DNA of 64,000 nucleotides from Trichoplax sp. H2. Its lineage: Eukaryota; Placozoa; Uniplacotomia; Trichoplacea. Position numbers and translations under genes: made by a program. The notes under the pieces were generated by a model. The model was not told where the DNA came from, made no database searches, and saw only the letters and a program-made list of their open reading frames with translations. Below are positions 40,001 through 49,495 of this stretch, one piece after another; position 1 is the first letter of the stretch, and the number at the start of each line of letters is the position of its first letter. The stretch lies in the NCBI GenBank assembly GCA_003344405.1, contig NOWV01000059.1:248001-312000 (forward strand), given 5' to 3'.

Positions 40001-43000
40001 AAAAAGCAGTATTTCAACTTAAAATTTATACTTCGATGTTGATGTAAATTAGAAAACTGACTTGAAAACTATTCTCATGAAAATAAAAATCACTTTAGAG
40101 CTTCATGATTATTGTAATCCGAATCCTTGTCGAAACGGAGGACAATGTATGGACAAGAAATATGGATATAATTGCAGTTGTTCGTCAGACTGGATGGGCG
40201 TCAATTGCACGCAATGTATGTGTTAACTGTAAATATTCCTAGGTGCAAATAGCAAGCATTCATTCTATCGATCACTTAGTAGTGATCAGATGTAATATGA
40301 AAATATTGAATAATTGGTAAAGTTTTATTTATATTGTGTAATTAAACGTTAGTACTATTGTTATTTTTTTACTTAAATAGATGTAGGTATTCAGCAAGAA
40401 GGTGCTTTAAGATTAGTGAATGGTACAACTGTAAATCAAGGTCGTTTAGAAATTTATCATAACAATGCATGGGGAACAATATGCCATGATGGTTTTAATC
40501 CTAATGACGGACGTGTAGCCTGTCGTCAGCTTGGTTACGCCGGATTTGATAAATATGAATGTTGCGGAAAGATTGGAGGACCGGGCACTGGGCCAATTTG
40601 GCTAGAAGGTATAAAGTGCAGTGGGAGTGAGAGCAATATTATAGACTGTCTTAATAATGGATGGAATCAAACTGATTGTGGACACCATGAAGATATTGGC
40701 ATAATTTGTGAAGGTATGTTTTGTGAATATTGCTTCTATCTATCAACATGTGGAACATTTGAAAGGGGTACCGTCATGCAATGGAAGGTTTCGTACGATA
40801 ATGTAACAAATCATTTTAAGTTCAAAATTAACTACAGATTTTAGTATGAGGTACAAAATGTCTGCTGGCTTTTAATCGTGATTAATCAATAGTTTTTGTA
40901 TCGTCATATGTTGTTGCAAGTATAGTAATTATATTTATTAGTGATATATGTTTAATGCTGCAATAACTGTAAATAGAGTATAGTTTTTTCGTTACTTCCT
41001 GCCCGTATACCACATTATCGGTAGCTTTAGAACAGATTACTTTATCAAAGTTTATGTCATGAATACGACCTTTATTGATATGCTATCCTGCATTAGACCC
41101 TAGTATATGCATAACGTCAAATCCTTGCGCGAATGGAAGATGTGTACTTACATTAAATGGCTATTCATGTAAGTGCTCACAAGGATACACGGGACGAAAT
41201 TGCGAAATAGGTTTGATTATACCATCAATCGTTAATTTCATGCATTTATGCGCAAATTTTAGACTTGATATTGTTTATTTTACCATATTTTATGCTGATT
41301 ATTTTTTAGAAATAAGACTATATCCATATGGGCCAACGATTAGTGATCAATCATTCGGACGAGTAGATGATATGTCTTACACAGTCTTTTTAAAGTCACC
41401 GATATTCTACCTCAATAAATTTTATCATAAGATTTATGTAAGTTCTATCAGCTAATAGTAATTCTAGTAATTTTAGTAATTTCTTTGAAATTAGTTGAGC
41501 AATTAAAATACATCAAAGTTATTTGCTAACGCTAACTTTTATGACAATTTCTTAAATTAGTAAGATCTGTTGATTTTATTTCAAGGTATCAATGAACGGA
41601 TTTATCTCATTTGATCGAGCATACTTCGGATCACCAACCAGGCCATTATATAACTCGCATAATACTCCTATTATAGCCCCGTTCTTTGCCGATGCAGATA
41701 GTCGTGATTCAAAATCATCTCGAGTCTACATTGCCCAATACTCAATATATAATCCCTCAGCATCTGGCATGAAGATTTTAAGACGTGCTACAAACGATAT
41801 TAATCAATATCAAAGTTACGTTAGCAACAGCGTCGGTTCAATTCAGTATGGACTATTTAAAGAGCGCGTAAATAATTTTAATGCGACACTAGTTACTGTT
41901 GTTACATGGCACAAAGTTGTGCCTTTTCCATCGTCACTTACTGCAAAATTCGATATTACCAATACGTTTCAGCTTATCTTAATCTCAAATGGTATCAATT
42001 TATTTACAACGTTCCGGTATGAAGATAAGGGTATGAACTGGTGGAAAAAGTATAAGATAATCAAGCCGCAGGCAGGATACACTAATGGATCAATACATTA
42101 TACTCATGAATTACCAAATTCTTTTACAAAACAACTTTTACGTATCGATAGTATGGTTGGTAATTATGGTAAACTAGGACAGTGGATGTTCAGAATCGAT
42201 GATCCGTCTGTTAAACATATTAACTATTTTGAGCGTTGTCAAGTATGGTATAGTAATGAACCATCACCATCCATTTATCTCGACGCTCTTAGGAGGAGGC
42301 CTTGCCCGTGTTCTGCAATTCAAGCCATTCGTGACAGGCGATATAGGTTTAATTTTTACACATTTTGCGCCCGATCGAGGTTTTCACGTCGAGCCAGTAA
42401 TGGCGAACGGGTTTATCAACGATGCTGCTACTCTTCATTAAGAAGATCTTTCGGTTCATTGATCACAAACTATCCGTCAGGTAGTTCTTTCATTTTCAAA
42501 AATAACGATTTACAAGCTAAGAGCAAGACAGCATTCACAGCTTGTTGTGAAAAATCTAGTCTATGCACGTTATATTCAAGAAAAAGGCCTATTAATAAAT
42601 GTTCTGGTTATAGACCACCAGGAAGAGGTTGGTTTTGGGGTGATCCACATATTAGGACACTAGATGGCAAACAATATACATTTAACGGTCTAGGAGAATA
42701 TGTTTTATTGCAATCTACGAATAGCTTCATTTTGCAAGGGCGTACAATGAAAGCTGTAAGGAATGGCTCGTTATCTGCAGCAGCGACGGTATTCTCTGCA
42801 TTCGCATCAACTGAAAATGATGCCGATACTGTACAATTTATGCTGAATAAGACATTGAATGGAATTGATATCTCAATAAATGGAACTATAGCACTCTCGA
42901 TGAATAGCCTTAGTGAAAATGAAACTCATGAATATACCAACGTTGATATTATTCGGATGTCAAATAAAACTGTTTCCGCTATTTTTTCATCTGGAGTATC

Positions 43001-46000
43001 AATTGAAGTAACACTGCTGACACAAATGCTAACTGTAGCTTTTAATGGACCTGACGAAATTAAAGGTACCACTGTTGGTTTATTGGGGATGTGGAATGAT
43101 AACGTCAATGATGATTTCAGGCGACCTGATGGAACTTCACTAAATATTAACTCTTCAGAGTCGCAAATTTATTATAATTTTGGCCAATTGTGGCAAGTTA
43201 CACAGAGCAACACCATCTTTACCTATCTAAGTGGTCTAAGCTATAATAATTACACCGATCCAAGTTTTACACCTATCTTTGGTGACAACATCCAAAATTT
43301 ATTCGGTAATAATACAGAATTTTACAATCAGGCTGTAGCACAATGTAACAATAACAATGAATGTCTTTACGATGCTGCCTTAACTTTAAATCTGGAAGCT
43401 GCCGTTAACAGTAAAGATACCTCCATAGGTTACCAAGAAACAACTAATGAGTTGGAAAATTTTCCACCTCAAATAACTGGTCAAACAACATATAATGTCA
43501 GTTATGGAGAAATATTTTCAACAGAATTGAATATAACCGATCCTAATTGGGGAGATAATATCACTGTTGAACTTATTAATGCTCCTGAAAACGCTCAATT
43601 CAATCCACATAATTATACATTTACCTGGATGGTGTCTGAATATCAAAATATTTCTTTTAAATTTGTTGCTACTGATTCTAAAGGGGCTTCAAGTGAGTTG
43701 ATACCCCAGATCATTATGTGCTATTGTGCAAATAACGGAAGTTGTGATTATACAGCAGAAATGGTTAATGCTGGTAATATTGATCAAGTTGAATGTATTT
43801 GTAAAGCTGCATGGTCCGGTGATCATTGTGTACAAGATGTTGATGCATGTGCTGATGAGCCTTGTTTCGGCAATACAACTTGTGTAGACAATCCTGCGCC
43901 TGAATCTGGCTATACGTGCAGTGGCTGTCCTTTGGGTTATTACGCAGATGGTGCTAAGTGCAGTGATATCAATGAATGCGATAGTGGTGATCATCAATGC
44001 GAACAAATGTGTATCAATGAGGACGGAAGCTATTCATGTCAGTGTTTACCTGGATATGTTTTAAGTGATGATAATCATAACTGCCTTGATATCAATGAAT
44101 GTAAATCAGAATCTGCAAATTGCAGTTCCTTCGCGACTTGTACTAATCAACCTGGCTCTTATGAATGTACTTGTTTTACTGGTTACGAAGGAGATGGTTA
44201 TATATGTACTGAAATCGATTTATGTAGTCCCTTTAATTGTAGTCAAACGTGTAATAATGGTACATGCTCTTGCTATTCAGGTTATCAATTAAATAGTGAC
44301 GGCCAGACTTGCCAAGATATAGATGAATGCGTTCGTTTTAGACCTTGCGATCAATTATGCTTTAATTCGATTGGCTCTTATTATTGCAGTTGCAAGACAG
44401 GATTTACCGGAGATGGCTCCACATGTACGGATATTAATGAATGTACATTAGCTGTTGATAACTGCTCATTGAATGGTACATGTATTAATAATATCGGATC
44501 ATATACCTGCACATGCAAGACTGGATTTGCAGGCAATGGCTCAACATGCTCCGATATAGATGAATGTTCTTTGGGCACTGCTAACTGTGCTAGTAATGCT
44601 ATATGTAGAAATAATCTTGGATCATACACTTGCACCTGCTTATCGGGGTACTCCGGAAATGGAGTTGTATGCCAAGATATTAACGAATGTTTAACGAATC
44701 CATGCAACAATAATGCTATTTGTACTAATTCCGATGGATCTTATGGGTGCCAATGCAAGAAAGGCTATACAGGGAATGGATTGACTTGTGACGATATTAA
44801 CGAATGTTCAACGAATCCATGCAACAATAATGCTATTTGTACTAATTCCGATGGATCTTATGTGTGCCAATGCAAGAAAGGCTATACAGGGAATGGATTG
44901 ACTTGTGACGATATTAACGAATGCTCAACAAATGATGCTTGCAATATTAATGCTAACTGCACTAATTCGATTGGATCTTATTCATGTCAATGTAAGCAAG
45001 GTTTTACTGGTAATGGATTAACATGCACTGATATAGATGAATGTCTAACAGAAACAAAAATATGTTCAGATTGGGCAACTTGTTCCAATGCTATCGGTTC
45101 ATACAGATGTTTTTGTAATTCTGGATATACTGGCAATGGTACCTATTGTCAAGATATTAACGAATGTAGCTCATCTAATTTAAATGCTTGCGTCACTAAT
45201 GCCCTTTGTGAAAATACTAACGGTTCTTATAAATGCAATTGCAAAAATGGATTCTCTGGTGACGGTGCTACTTCATGTACTGACATCAATGAGTGCCTAA
45301 CTAATCAAAATAACTGCGACGGAAATGCTTTGTGCACTAATACTATAGGATCTTATGCTTGTAGATGTCGATTCAATTATTACGGCAACGGTTCCTATTG
45401 TGTCCCAGTTGTGGCATGTGCTGGTAATAATAATTGTGGCGTGAAAGCGAATTGTATGATTTTTGAAAACAAATACTATTGCAGTTGTAAGACTGGCTAC
45501 TATTCAAATAGTCCGTTACCGCAAACGCAACTTACAACAGATACCCATTGTCAACGCGGTAAAATTTTCTCTGGAAGTATTCAATTTGTTGGCACATTCA
45601 ATTCATCCTTGAATAATCCAAGCAGCTTTGTTTATCGTTCACTTGCAATGCAAGTGAAGACTGCTCTAACTGTTGCATTTAACTCATCTTCCGTAACAAA
45701 AGGCATATTTGAACAAGTTGTAATAACAGGATTTAAATCTGGTAGTATTGTTGCTAATTACGAGGTACTTTTCAAGTTGGATGCCAACATTACTCAAGAT
45801 CAATTAACGAATGTACTGACCAGCCATCAAATTACAATTAATGGGGTGAACGTGCAAAATGTTGCAGTTCAAGATTTCAATGAATGTGCTAATATATCCG
45901 ACAATTCATGTTCTAATGAACAAATTTGCGTTAATTTGCCCGGTACATATGCTTGTAAATGCAACTCAGGCTATACTGGACCAAGTTGTAACGATATAAA

Positions 46001-46523
46001 TGAGTGTACGACGGGAACACCTTGTGGAAGTAACGCAACATGTATAAATACTGATGGATCTTATAATTGCACGTGTCGACTGGGCTATCAAGGCAATCCG
46101 TATTCCGTTAGCGGTTGTAGTCCAATTTGTTCTAGTAATTATTGCTCTAACGATGGAACGTGCTATTATGAAAATAATCAACTTAAATGTCGTTGTACGG
46201 GTGGATATAGTGGTGACAGATGTACTAATGCCTATGGATTAATTATTGGAATTTCAGTTGGATCTGTCGCAGGGGTAGTTTTAATCATTGTTCTAGTCTA
46301 TGTTTTCTTTTTACGGAAGCGGTCAACGGATAGAAAATTAACATTCAGAACTAGTAATCCAGTTTATAGTACTTCGATCAATTCAGTCTCTGGTGGCGAT
46401 AACGTTGAATTGAATCTAATACCGTCTAGTAAATCGAACGAAACTAATGTGTATGAAAACCTTAATCTTTCTGACGAATTTGGTATATCTAGAAATCTGG
46501 ATACATCTGACTCTAATCTGTAA
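30822..46523 (+). CDS. Giant EGF/SRCR/NIDO-AMOP-VWD/SEA membrane protein
   Basis: Predicted type I cell-surface protein of 2,701 residues, MUC4-like in its core. Order: signal peptide (exons 30822-30881 and 31004-31043, beginning MASFLWKRKL), 5 EGF, 2 SRCR, 4 EGF, SRCR, 4 EGF, SRCR, 1 EGF, NIDO, AMOP, VWD, a cadherin-like segment, a long calcium-binding EGF series, SEA, 3 EGF, one TM helix and an intracellular tail. EGF exons: 32134-32250, 32440-32556, 32711-32824, 33525-33638, 33820-33930, 35710-35823, 36440-36553, 37269-37391, 37660-37773, 38765-38878, 39298-39411, 39616-39729, 40099-40215 and 41097-41210. SRCR exons: 34142-34474, 34882-35214, 37901-38230 and 40381-40713. NIDO begins in 41310-41437 and the rest is 41586-46523. 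EGF and SRCR exons are phase 1-1, so they can be gained or lost without breaking frame. NIDO-AMOP-VWD-EGF-TM is the human MUC4 arrangement; the SRCR modules are extra. Role in adhesion or recognition is inference. Confidence 0.88.
31348..31426 (+). pseudogene. Decayed EGF-B exon 1
   Basis: Reads NGTYRLTAGGLTCS, a TGA stop, then YPDYTGQDCDQ before a GT. It matches the live EGF-B exon at 35710-35823 (NGKCQLTASGYVCSCYSGYTGQKCDQ split by its normal cysteines). A cysteine is replaced by Tyr, another by the stop, and the N-terminal half is not recognisable. Being a phase 1-1 exon, it could be skipped without harm. Confidence 0.75.
32134..33930 (+). CDS. EGF exons 1-5 (first EGF-A array)
   Basis: Five phase 1-1 exons of 111-117 bases: 32134-32250, 32440-32556, 32711-32824, 33525-33638 and 33820-33930. 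Each encodes one EGF domain of the form YC..NPC.NG(T/S)C..N..GYNC.C..GWTG.NC. The fifth differs (NPCQNGAQC, CSTEWKGLNC) and resembles the domain at 40099-40215, which also immediately precedes an SRCR exon. A CT microsatellite (about 32107-32122) forms the pyrimidine tract of the first acceptor. Confidence 0.85.
33128..33180 (+). pseudogene. Decayed EGF-A exon 2 (5' half only)
   Basis: After an AG, the sequence reads DYCNPNPCRNRT and then TAA; the C-terminal half of the domain is absent. The preserved part matches the neighbouring EGF-A exons closely (DYC..NPC.N.T). It lies between live exons 32711-32824 and 33525-33638. Confidence 0.75.
34142..34474 (+). CDS. SRCR domain exon 1
   Basis: A 333-base phase 1-1 exon encoding one scavenger-receptor cysteine-rich domain: LRLVDGSSSNKGRLEIYHN, WGTICHDGF, VACRQLGYTG, GPIWLEGISCSG, LDC and ending DIGVEC. 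From the shared AGCAATAAAGG onward it is almost identical to the next SRCR exon, differing at only two synonymous sites noticed by eye. Confidence 0.93.
34520..34539. other. Assembly gap, 20 N
   Basis: Exactly 20 undetermined bases in the intron between SRCR exons 1 and 2. Unlike the other gaps, the bases on either side do not form an obvious suffix-prefix overlap. Confidence 0.99.
34882..35214 (+). CDS. SRCR domain exon 2
   Basis: A 333-base exon with acceptor ATGTAG and donor GTTAAT. Its protein equals that of SRCR exon 1 from SNKGRLEIYH to DIGVECQG. The first 14 codons (PIWEEGDLRLVGGST region) and both flanking introns differ. Either a true exon duplicate homogenised by gene conversion, or a collapse/expansion artefact near the gap; the diverged flanks favour the former. 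Confidence 0.88.
35710..37773 (+). CDS. EGF exons of the second block
   Basis: Four live exons: 35710-35823 (EGF-B type: PSICITANPCSNGKC, GYTGQKC), 36440-36553, 37269-37391 and 37660-37773 (EGF-A type, YC..NPC.NGTC, GWTG.NC). The third is longer (123 bases) because of an extra residue run before the first cysteine and NPCYNNGTC. They lie between SRCR exons 2 and 3. A dead EGF exon sits at 36129-36235. Confidence 0.85.
36129..36235 (+). pseudogene. Decayed EGF-A exon 3
   Basis: After an ATAG acceptor the reading is MQDYSRINPCNDSETCMNNNN, broken after 20 or so codons by a frameshift, with a stop (CATAAGCTAA region). The first EGF cysteine has become Ser. The tail still recalls the normal ending (NCSNES). 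Length and phase match the living 114-base exons. Confidence 0.72.
37901..38230 (+). CDS. SRCR domain exon 3
   Basis: A 330-base phase 1-1 exon: LRLVGGASSNEGRLEIYHN, WGTICHDGFNTNDGKVACRQ, GPIWLEGISCTG and DIGLVC. It has one residue fewer than the other copies (SLGQGTG where they have GGQGTG or GGPGTG). It is clearly more diverged than exons 1 and 2 are from each other. Confidence 0.93.
38765..40215 (+). CDS. EGF exons of the third block
   Basis: 38765-38878 is EGF-B type (PSICITANPCTNSKC, GFTGQNC). 39298-39411, 39616-39729 and 40099-40215 are EGF-A type. The last (NPCRNGGQCMD, CSSDWMGVNC) is the pre-SRCR variant also seen at 33820-33930. All are phase 1-1 with GTAAAA, GTATGA or GTATGT donors, except the first, which uses GTTTTT. 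Confidence 0.85.
40381..40713 (+). CDS. SRCR domain exon 4
   Basis: A 333-base exon: LRLVNGTTVNQGRLEIYHN, WGTICHDGFNPNDGRVACRQ, GPIWLEGIKCSG, DIGIIC and donor GTATGT. Open reading continues into the intron to 40844, but the donor and the next EGF exon in matching phase show this is not coding. Confidence 0.93.
41097..41210 (+). CDS. Last EGF-B exon before NIDO
   Basis: Encodes PSICITSNPCANGRC, GYSCKCSQGYTGRNC. It is the third living EGF-B copy and, like the others, directly follows an SRCR exon, fixing the block order SRCR then EGF-B. Confidence 0.85.
41310..46523 (+). CDS. NIDO-AMOP-VWD-EGF-SEA-TM part of the giant protein
   Basis: Exons 41310-41437 and 41586-46523, joined in phase 0. NIDO domain to about 42210 (LYPYG, then VSMNGFISFD, ending GQWMFRID). 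AMOP about 42231-42610 (CQVWYSNEPSPSIY, PCPCSAIQAI, RCCYSS). VWD from the GDPH motif at 42639-42650 (HIRTLDGKQYTFNG). Cadherin-like segment about 43460-43710 (ITDPNWGDNITVELIN, FKFVATDSKGASS). About 14 mostly calcium-binding EGF units (DINEC/DIDEC) about 43715-45560. SEA about 45560-45880. Three EGF units, TM helix about 46234-46305 (IIGISVGSVAGVVLIIVLVY), basic stop-transfer LRKR and a tail of about 65 residues with NPVY and YENL. The stop is TAA at 46521-46523. Confidence 0.93.
44676..44909 (+). repeat. Tandem 117-bp EGF duplication
   Basis: Two consecutive 39-codon cbEGF units, starting GATATTAACGAATGT at 44676 and 44793, are almost identical at DNA level (NPCNNNAICTNSDGSY, KKGYTGNGLTC). 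A third unit at 44910 begins with the same word but is diverged. Recent in-frame duplication by unequal exchange is the simplest reading. Confidence 0.92.
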
Positions 46524-47217
46524 ACGATAGCTAACGAGGCGTGCTGGTGTAGAATTATTTCCGATAATTTATAGCAACGAAGAATTCGTTTCGTTTTTTG
46601 TCCAGGCTAAAGTTATTACAACTATAGGTATTTTTTGTTCTTGAAAATTGATACCGTACTAGTGTGCTTTTAAAATCACTAAACCGTAGGTATATGGACG
46701 CACGCAATAGTTGCCCTTGTATCATTACTAGCAGCCCTGATATACTCGTATCACAACTATCAGTTATAAGGACATCAGGGATTGCTCAACGTATTTTATC
46801 GAGTGTTAAAGTATTAGCATTAGACATTGCTTAACTAACGATAATTATTAAAATTTTAATCTCACCCTTTCTAATGTACTATGCTGATGTAAGATTTTTA
46901 CGTAGAATTATAGACCGATTCAATTGTTTCCCAAGTGCTTAGTATGTAGCCGTTATGACTACAAGAAATAAATAGCGTGATTTCATACTATATGTGTAGA
47001 GTTGTAACGAAATGGCATTTAACTACTTGTATATGAATATACACCGTTAAATCTGTTGAATGATATCGCATTAATATCAATCTGCTGCAATGGTCTTAAA
47101 CTACGGTACTGTAGGTACTTTCTGCTCATCAGTACACGGTATAAAGTTATTGAACCTCTGACAGGTCTGTCAAATGGTAATGCTATCTGTTAAATGAGCA
47201 CATTATCGTAAACCGTC
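46524..47217. other. 3' flank of the giant membrane-protein gene
   Basis: Probable 3' UTR and spacer; one AATAAA is noted separately. Nothing else recognised. Confidence 0.4.
46967..46972 (+). terminator. Candidate polyadenylation signal
   Basis: AATAAA about 445 bases after the stop of the giant membrane-protein gene. No transcript evidence; such hexamers are frequent in AT-rich DNA. Confidence 0.3.
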
Positions 47218-49131
47218 AGCAAAGCGACGGGAGTTTGCACTAGTACTTATTGTAAAACGGACGGTTAGCAATTACTGTTTCTACGAGACTACGACTACAC
47301 ACTGGGTACGTAAAAATGGACGGATAATTATTTATATATACTGTATATAGTCAACATCCTGATAGTTATGATGCACGGTAGTATTGCTTGAGCATGATTT
47401 CGTTCAGGAGTAGCAACTTGATACTTTACACTATTTTATTGTTTTTATATTTATTAAAATCATTTACATCATACTCGTATATAGCACATTGGCATCGTCT
47501 TTAAATACTCTCTTACGTATTATCTTATTGTATGATTCTTTCAGCAGTATTTTACACTAATGTTCTTGAGCTCCTTAGTCACTGCCTAGCTTGATTTGTC
47601 GAATCTAGTCGTATCGTCTTAGGACACGTAAGCGTTCTTGAGTGACGTTCTCGAAAAGCGTCATTGCATCATATCAGATACTGTACTGTACACTGAGTGT
47701 ACAGTACAGAATACAGTATGAATACTGTATACTGTACTGTACAGTACTGTTCTGTACAGTCTGATAGTATTCTACAGTACTGCACTGTGCTATTCTGTAC
47801 TGTATACTGTAAACAGTCACAGTACAGTATTGTAGGTAAGTTGGATAAAATGACGTCATAAGGCCCTTTAAAAGACTTAATAGTTCAGTACAGTCATACA
47901 GTACTGTAACAGTGACACTGTACCCTACATACTGTACTGTACAGTACTGTACACTGTACAGTACAGTGTACACAGTACAGTACAGTGTACACAGTACAGT
48001 ACAGTATAAATACCATATCATTCAATAACGTCAAAACCATTTCAACCCTCTCAATCTAAGAAACACATTTGAAAATTGAATGTAGACAAATAGAATCAAA
48101 TTTTTCCTAGATTCAAGTATTTCCTTGATTAGTAGTTCCTTGTAGAATACAAGAAGAGAAGAAATAGTGAAAGGGAAACCCTCTTTTGACGGCAATAGAA
48201 GAGATTCNNNNNNNNNNNNNNNNNNNNCAGCAAAGCGACGGGAGTTTGCACTAGTACTTATTGTAAAACGGACGGTTAGCAATTACTGTTTCTACGAGAC
48301 TACGACTACACACTGGGTACGTAAAAATGGACGGATAATTATTTATATATATAGTCAACATCCTGATAGTTATGATGTACGGTAGTATTGCTTGAGCATG
48401 ATTTCGTTCAGGAGTAGCAACTTGATACTTTACACTATTTTATTGTTTTTATATTTATTAAAATCATTTATATCATACTCGTATATAGCACATTGGCATC
48501 GTCTTTAAATACTCTCTTACGTATTATCTTATTGTATGATTCTTTCAGCAGTATTTTACACTAATGTTCTTGAGCTCCTTAGTCACTGCCTAGCTTGATT
48601 TGTCGAATCTAGTCGTATCGTCTTAGGACACGTAAGCGTTCTTGAGTGACGTTCTCGAAAAGCGTCATTGCATCATATCAGATACTGTACAGTACTGTTC
48701 TGTACAGTCTGATAGTATTCTACAGTACTGCACTGTGCTATTCTGTATAAACAGTCACAGTACAGTATTGTAGGTACAGTAAGTTGGATAAAATGACGTC
48801 ATAAGGCCCTTTATAGTTCAGTACAGTCATACTGGGTTTCACAGTACAGTACTGTAATAGTGACACTGTACCCTACATACTGTACAGTACTGTACACTGT
48901 ACAGTACAGTGTACACAGTACAGTACAGTATAAATACCATATCATTCAATAACGTCAAAACCATTTCAACCCTCTCAATCTAAGAAACACATTTGAAAAT
49001 TGAATGTAGACAAATAGAATCAAATTTTTCCTAGATTCAAGTATTTCCTTGATTAGTAGTTCCTTGTAGAATACAAGAAGAGAAGAAATAGTGAAAGGGA
49101 AACCCTCTTTTGACGGCAATAGAAGAGATTC
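47218..49131. repeat. Direct duplication flanking a gap, with pentamer cluster 2
   Basis: 47218-48207 and 48228-49131 are near-identical. The left copy ends at the gap with GAAGAGATTC, where the right copy continues into TAAGCCACC. The right copy starts at the gap with CAGCAAAGCG, which the left copy reaches from unique sequence. Within each lies an ACAGT/ACTGT tract (47680-48006 and 48682-48931). Differences are almost all tract length, including about 60 extra bases near 47690-47750 on the left and the loss of AAAGACTTAA on the right. No gene is seen inside. Confidence 0.87.
48208..48227. other. Assembly gap, 20 N
   Basis: Exactly 20 undetermined bases between overlapping contig ends in cluster 2. 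Confidence 0.99.
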
Positions 49132-49495
49132 TAAGCCACCGTACTATATTCATACTATACATTTTACACTACTGATTTCTACGTCAAGATCTGTCAAACT
49201 TGATTTTTACTGCACGGTAGATACCGACGTACATTCACTCAAACCACAGCTAGGCGACGTAAGTTATGCTCAATCGTAAAGCTTATAATAATGACTACTC
49301 ATTTCTTTTTTATTCATAACCTTAGTCTACGATTTCCTACCACTTATCAATGTAGGAAGAATGATGTTGTGCAACCATGACTAACTTTGCTGTACGGATT
49401 GATCGCAAGGATTGATCTAATTAATTGGTGAAATTTTGTTGAATTATGATCGTCTTGTAGATAACATACGCGTACATATCAAAAGAACAATCACT

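Noticed and set aside
40714-40844. Extension of SRCR exon 4 into a longer protein end
   Set aside because: Donor GTATGT follows DIGIICEG exactly as in the other SRCR exons and the next EGF exon fits in phase 1.
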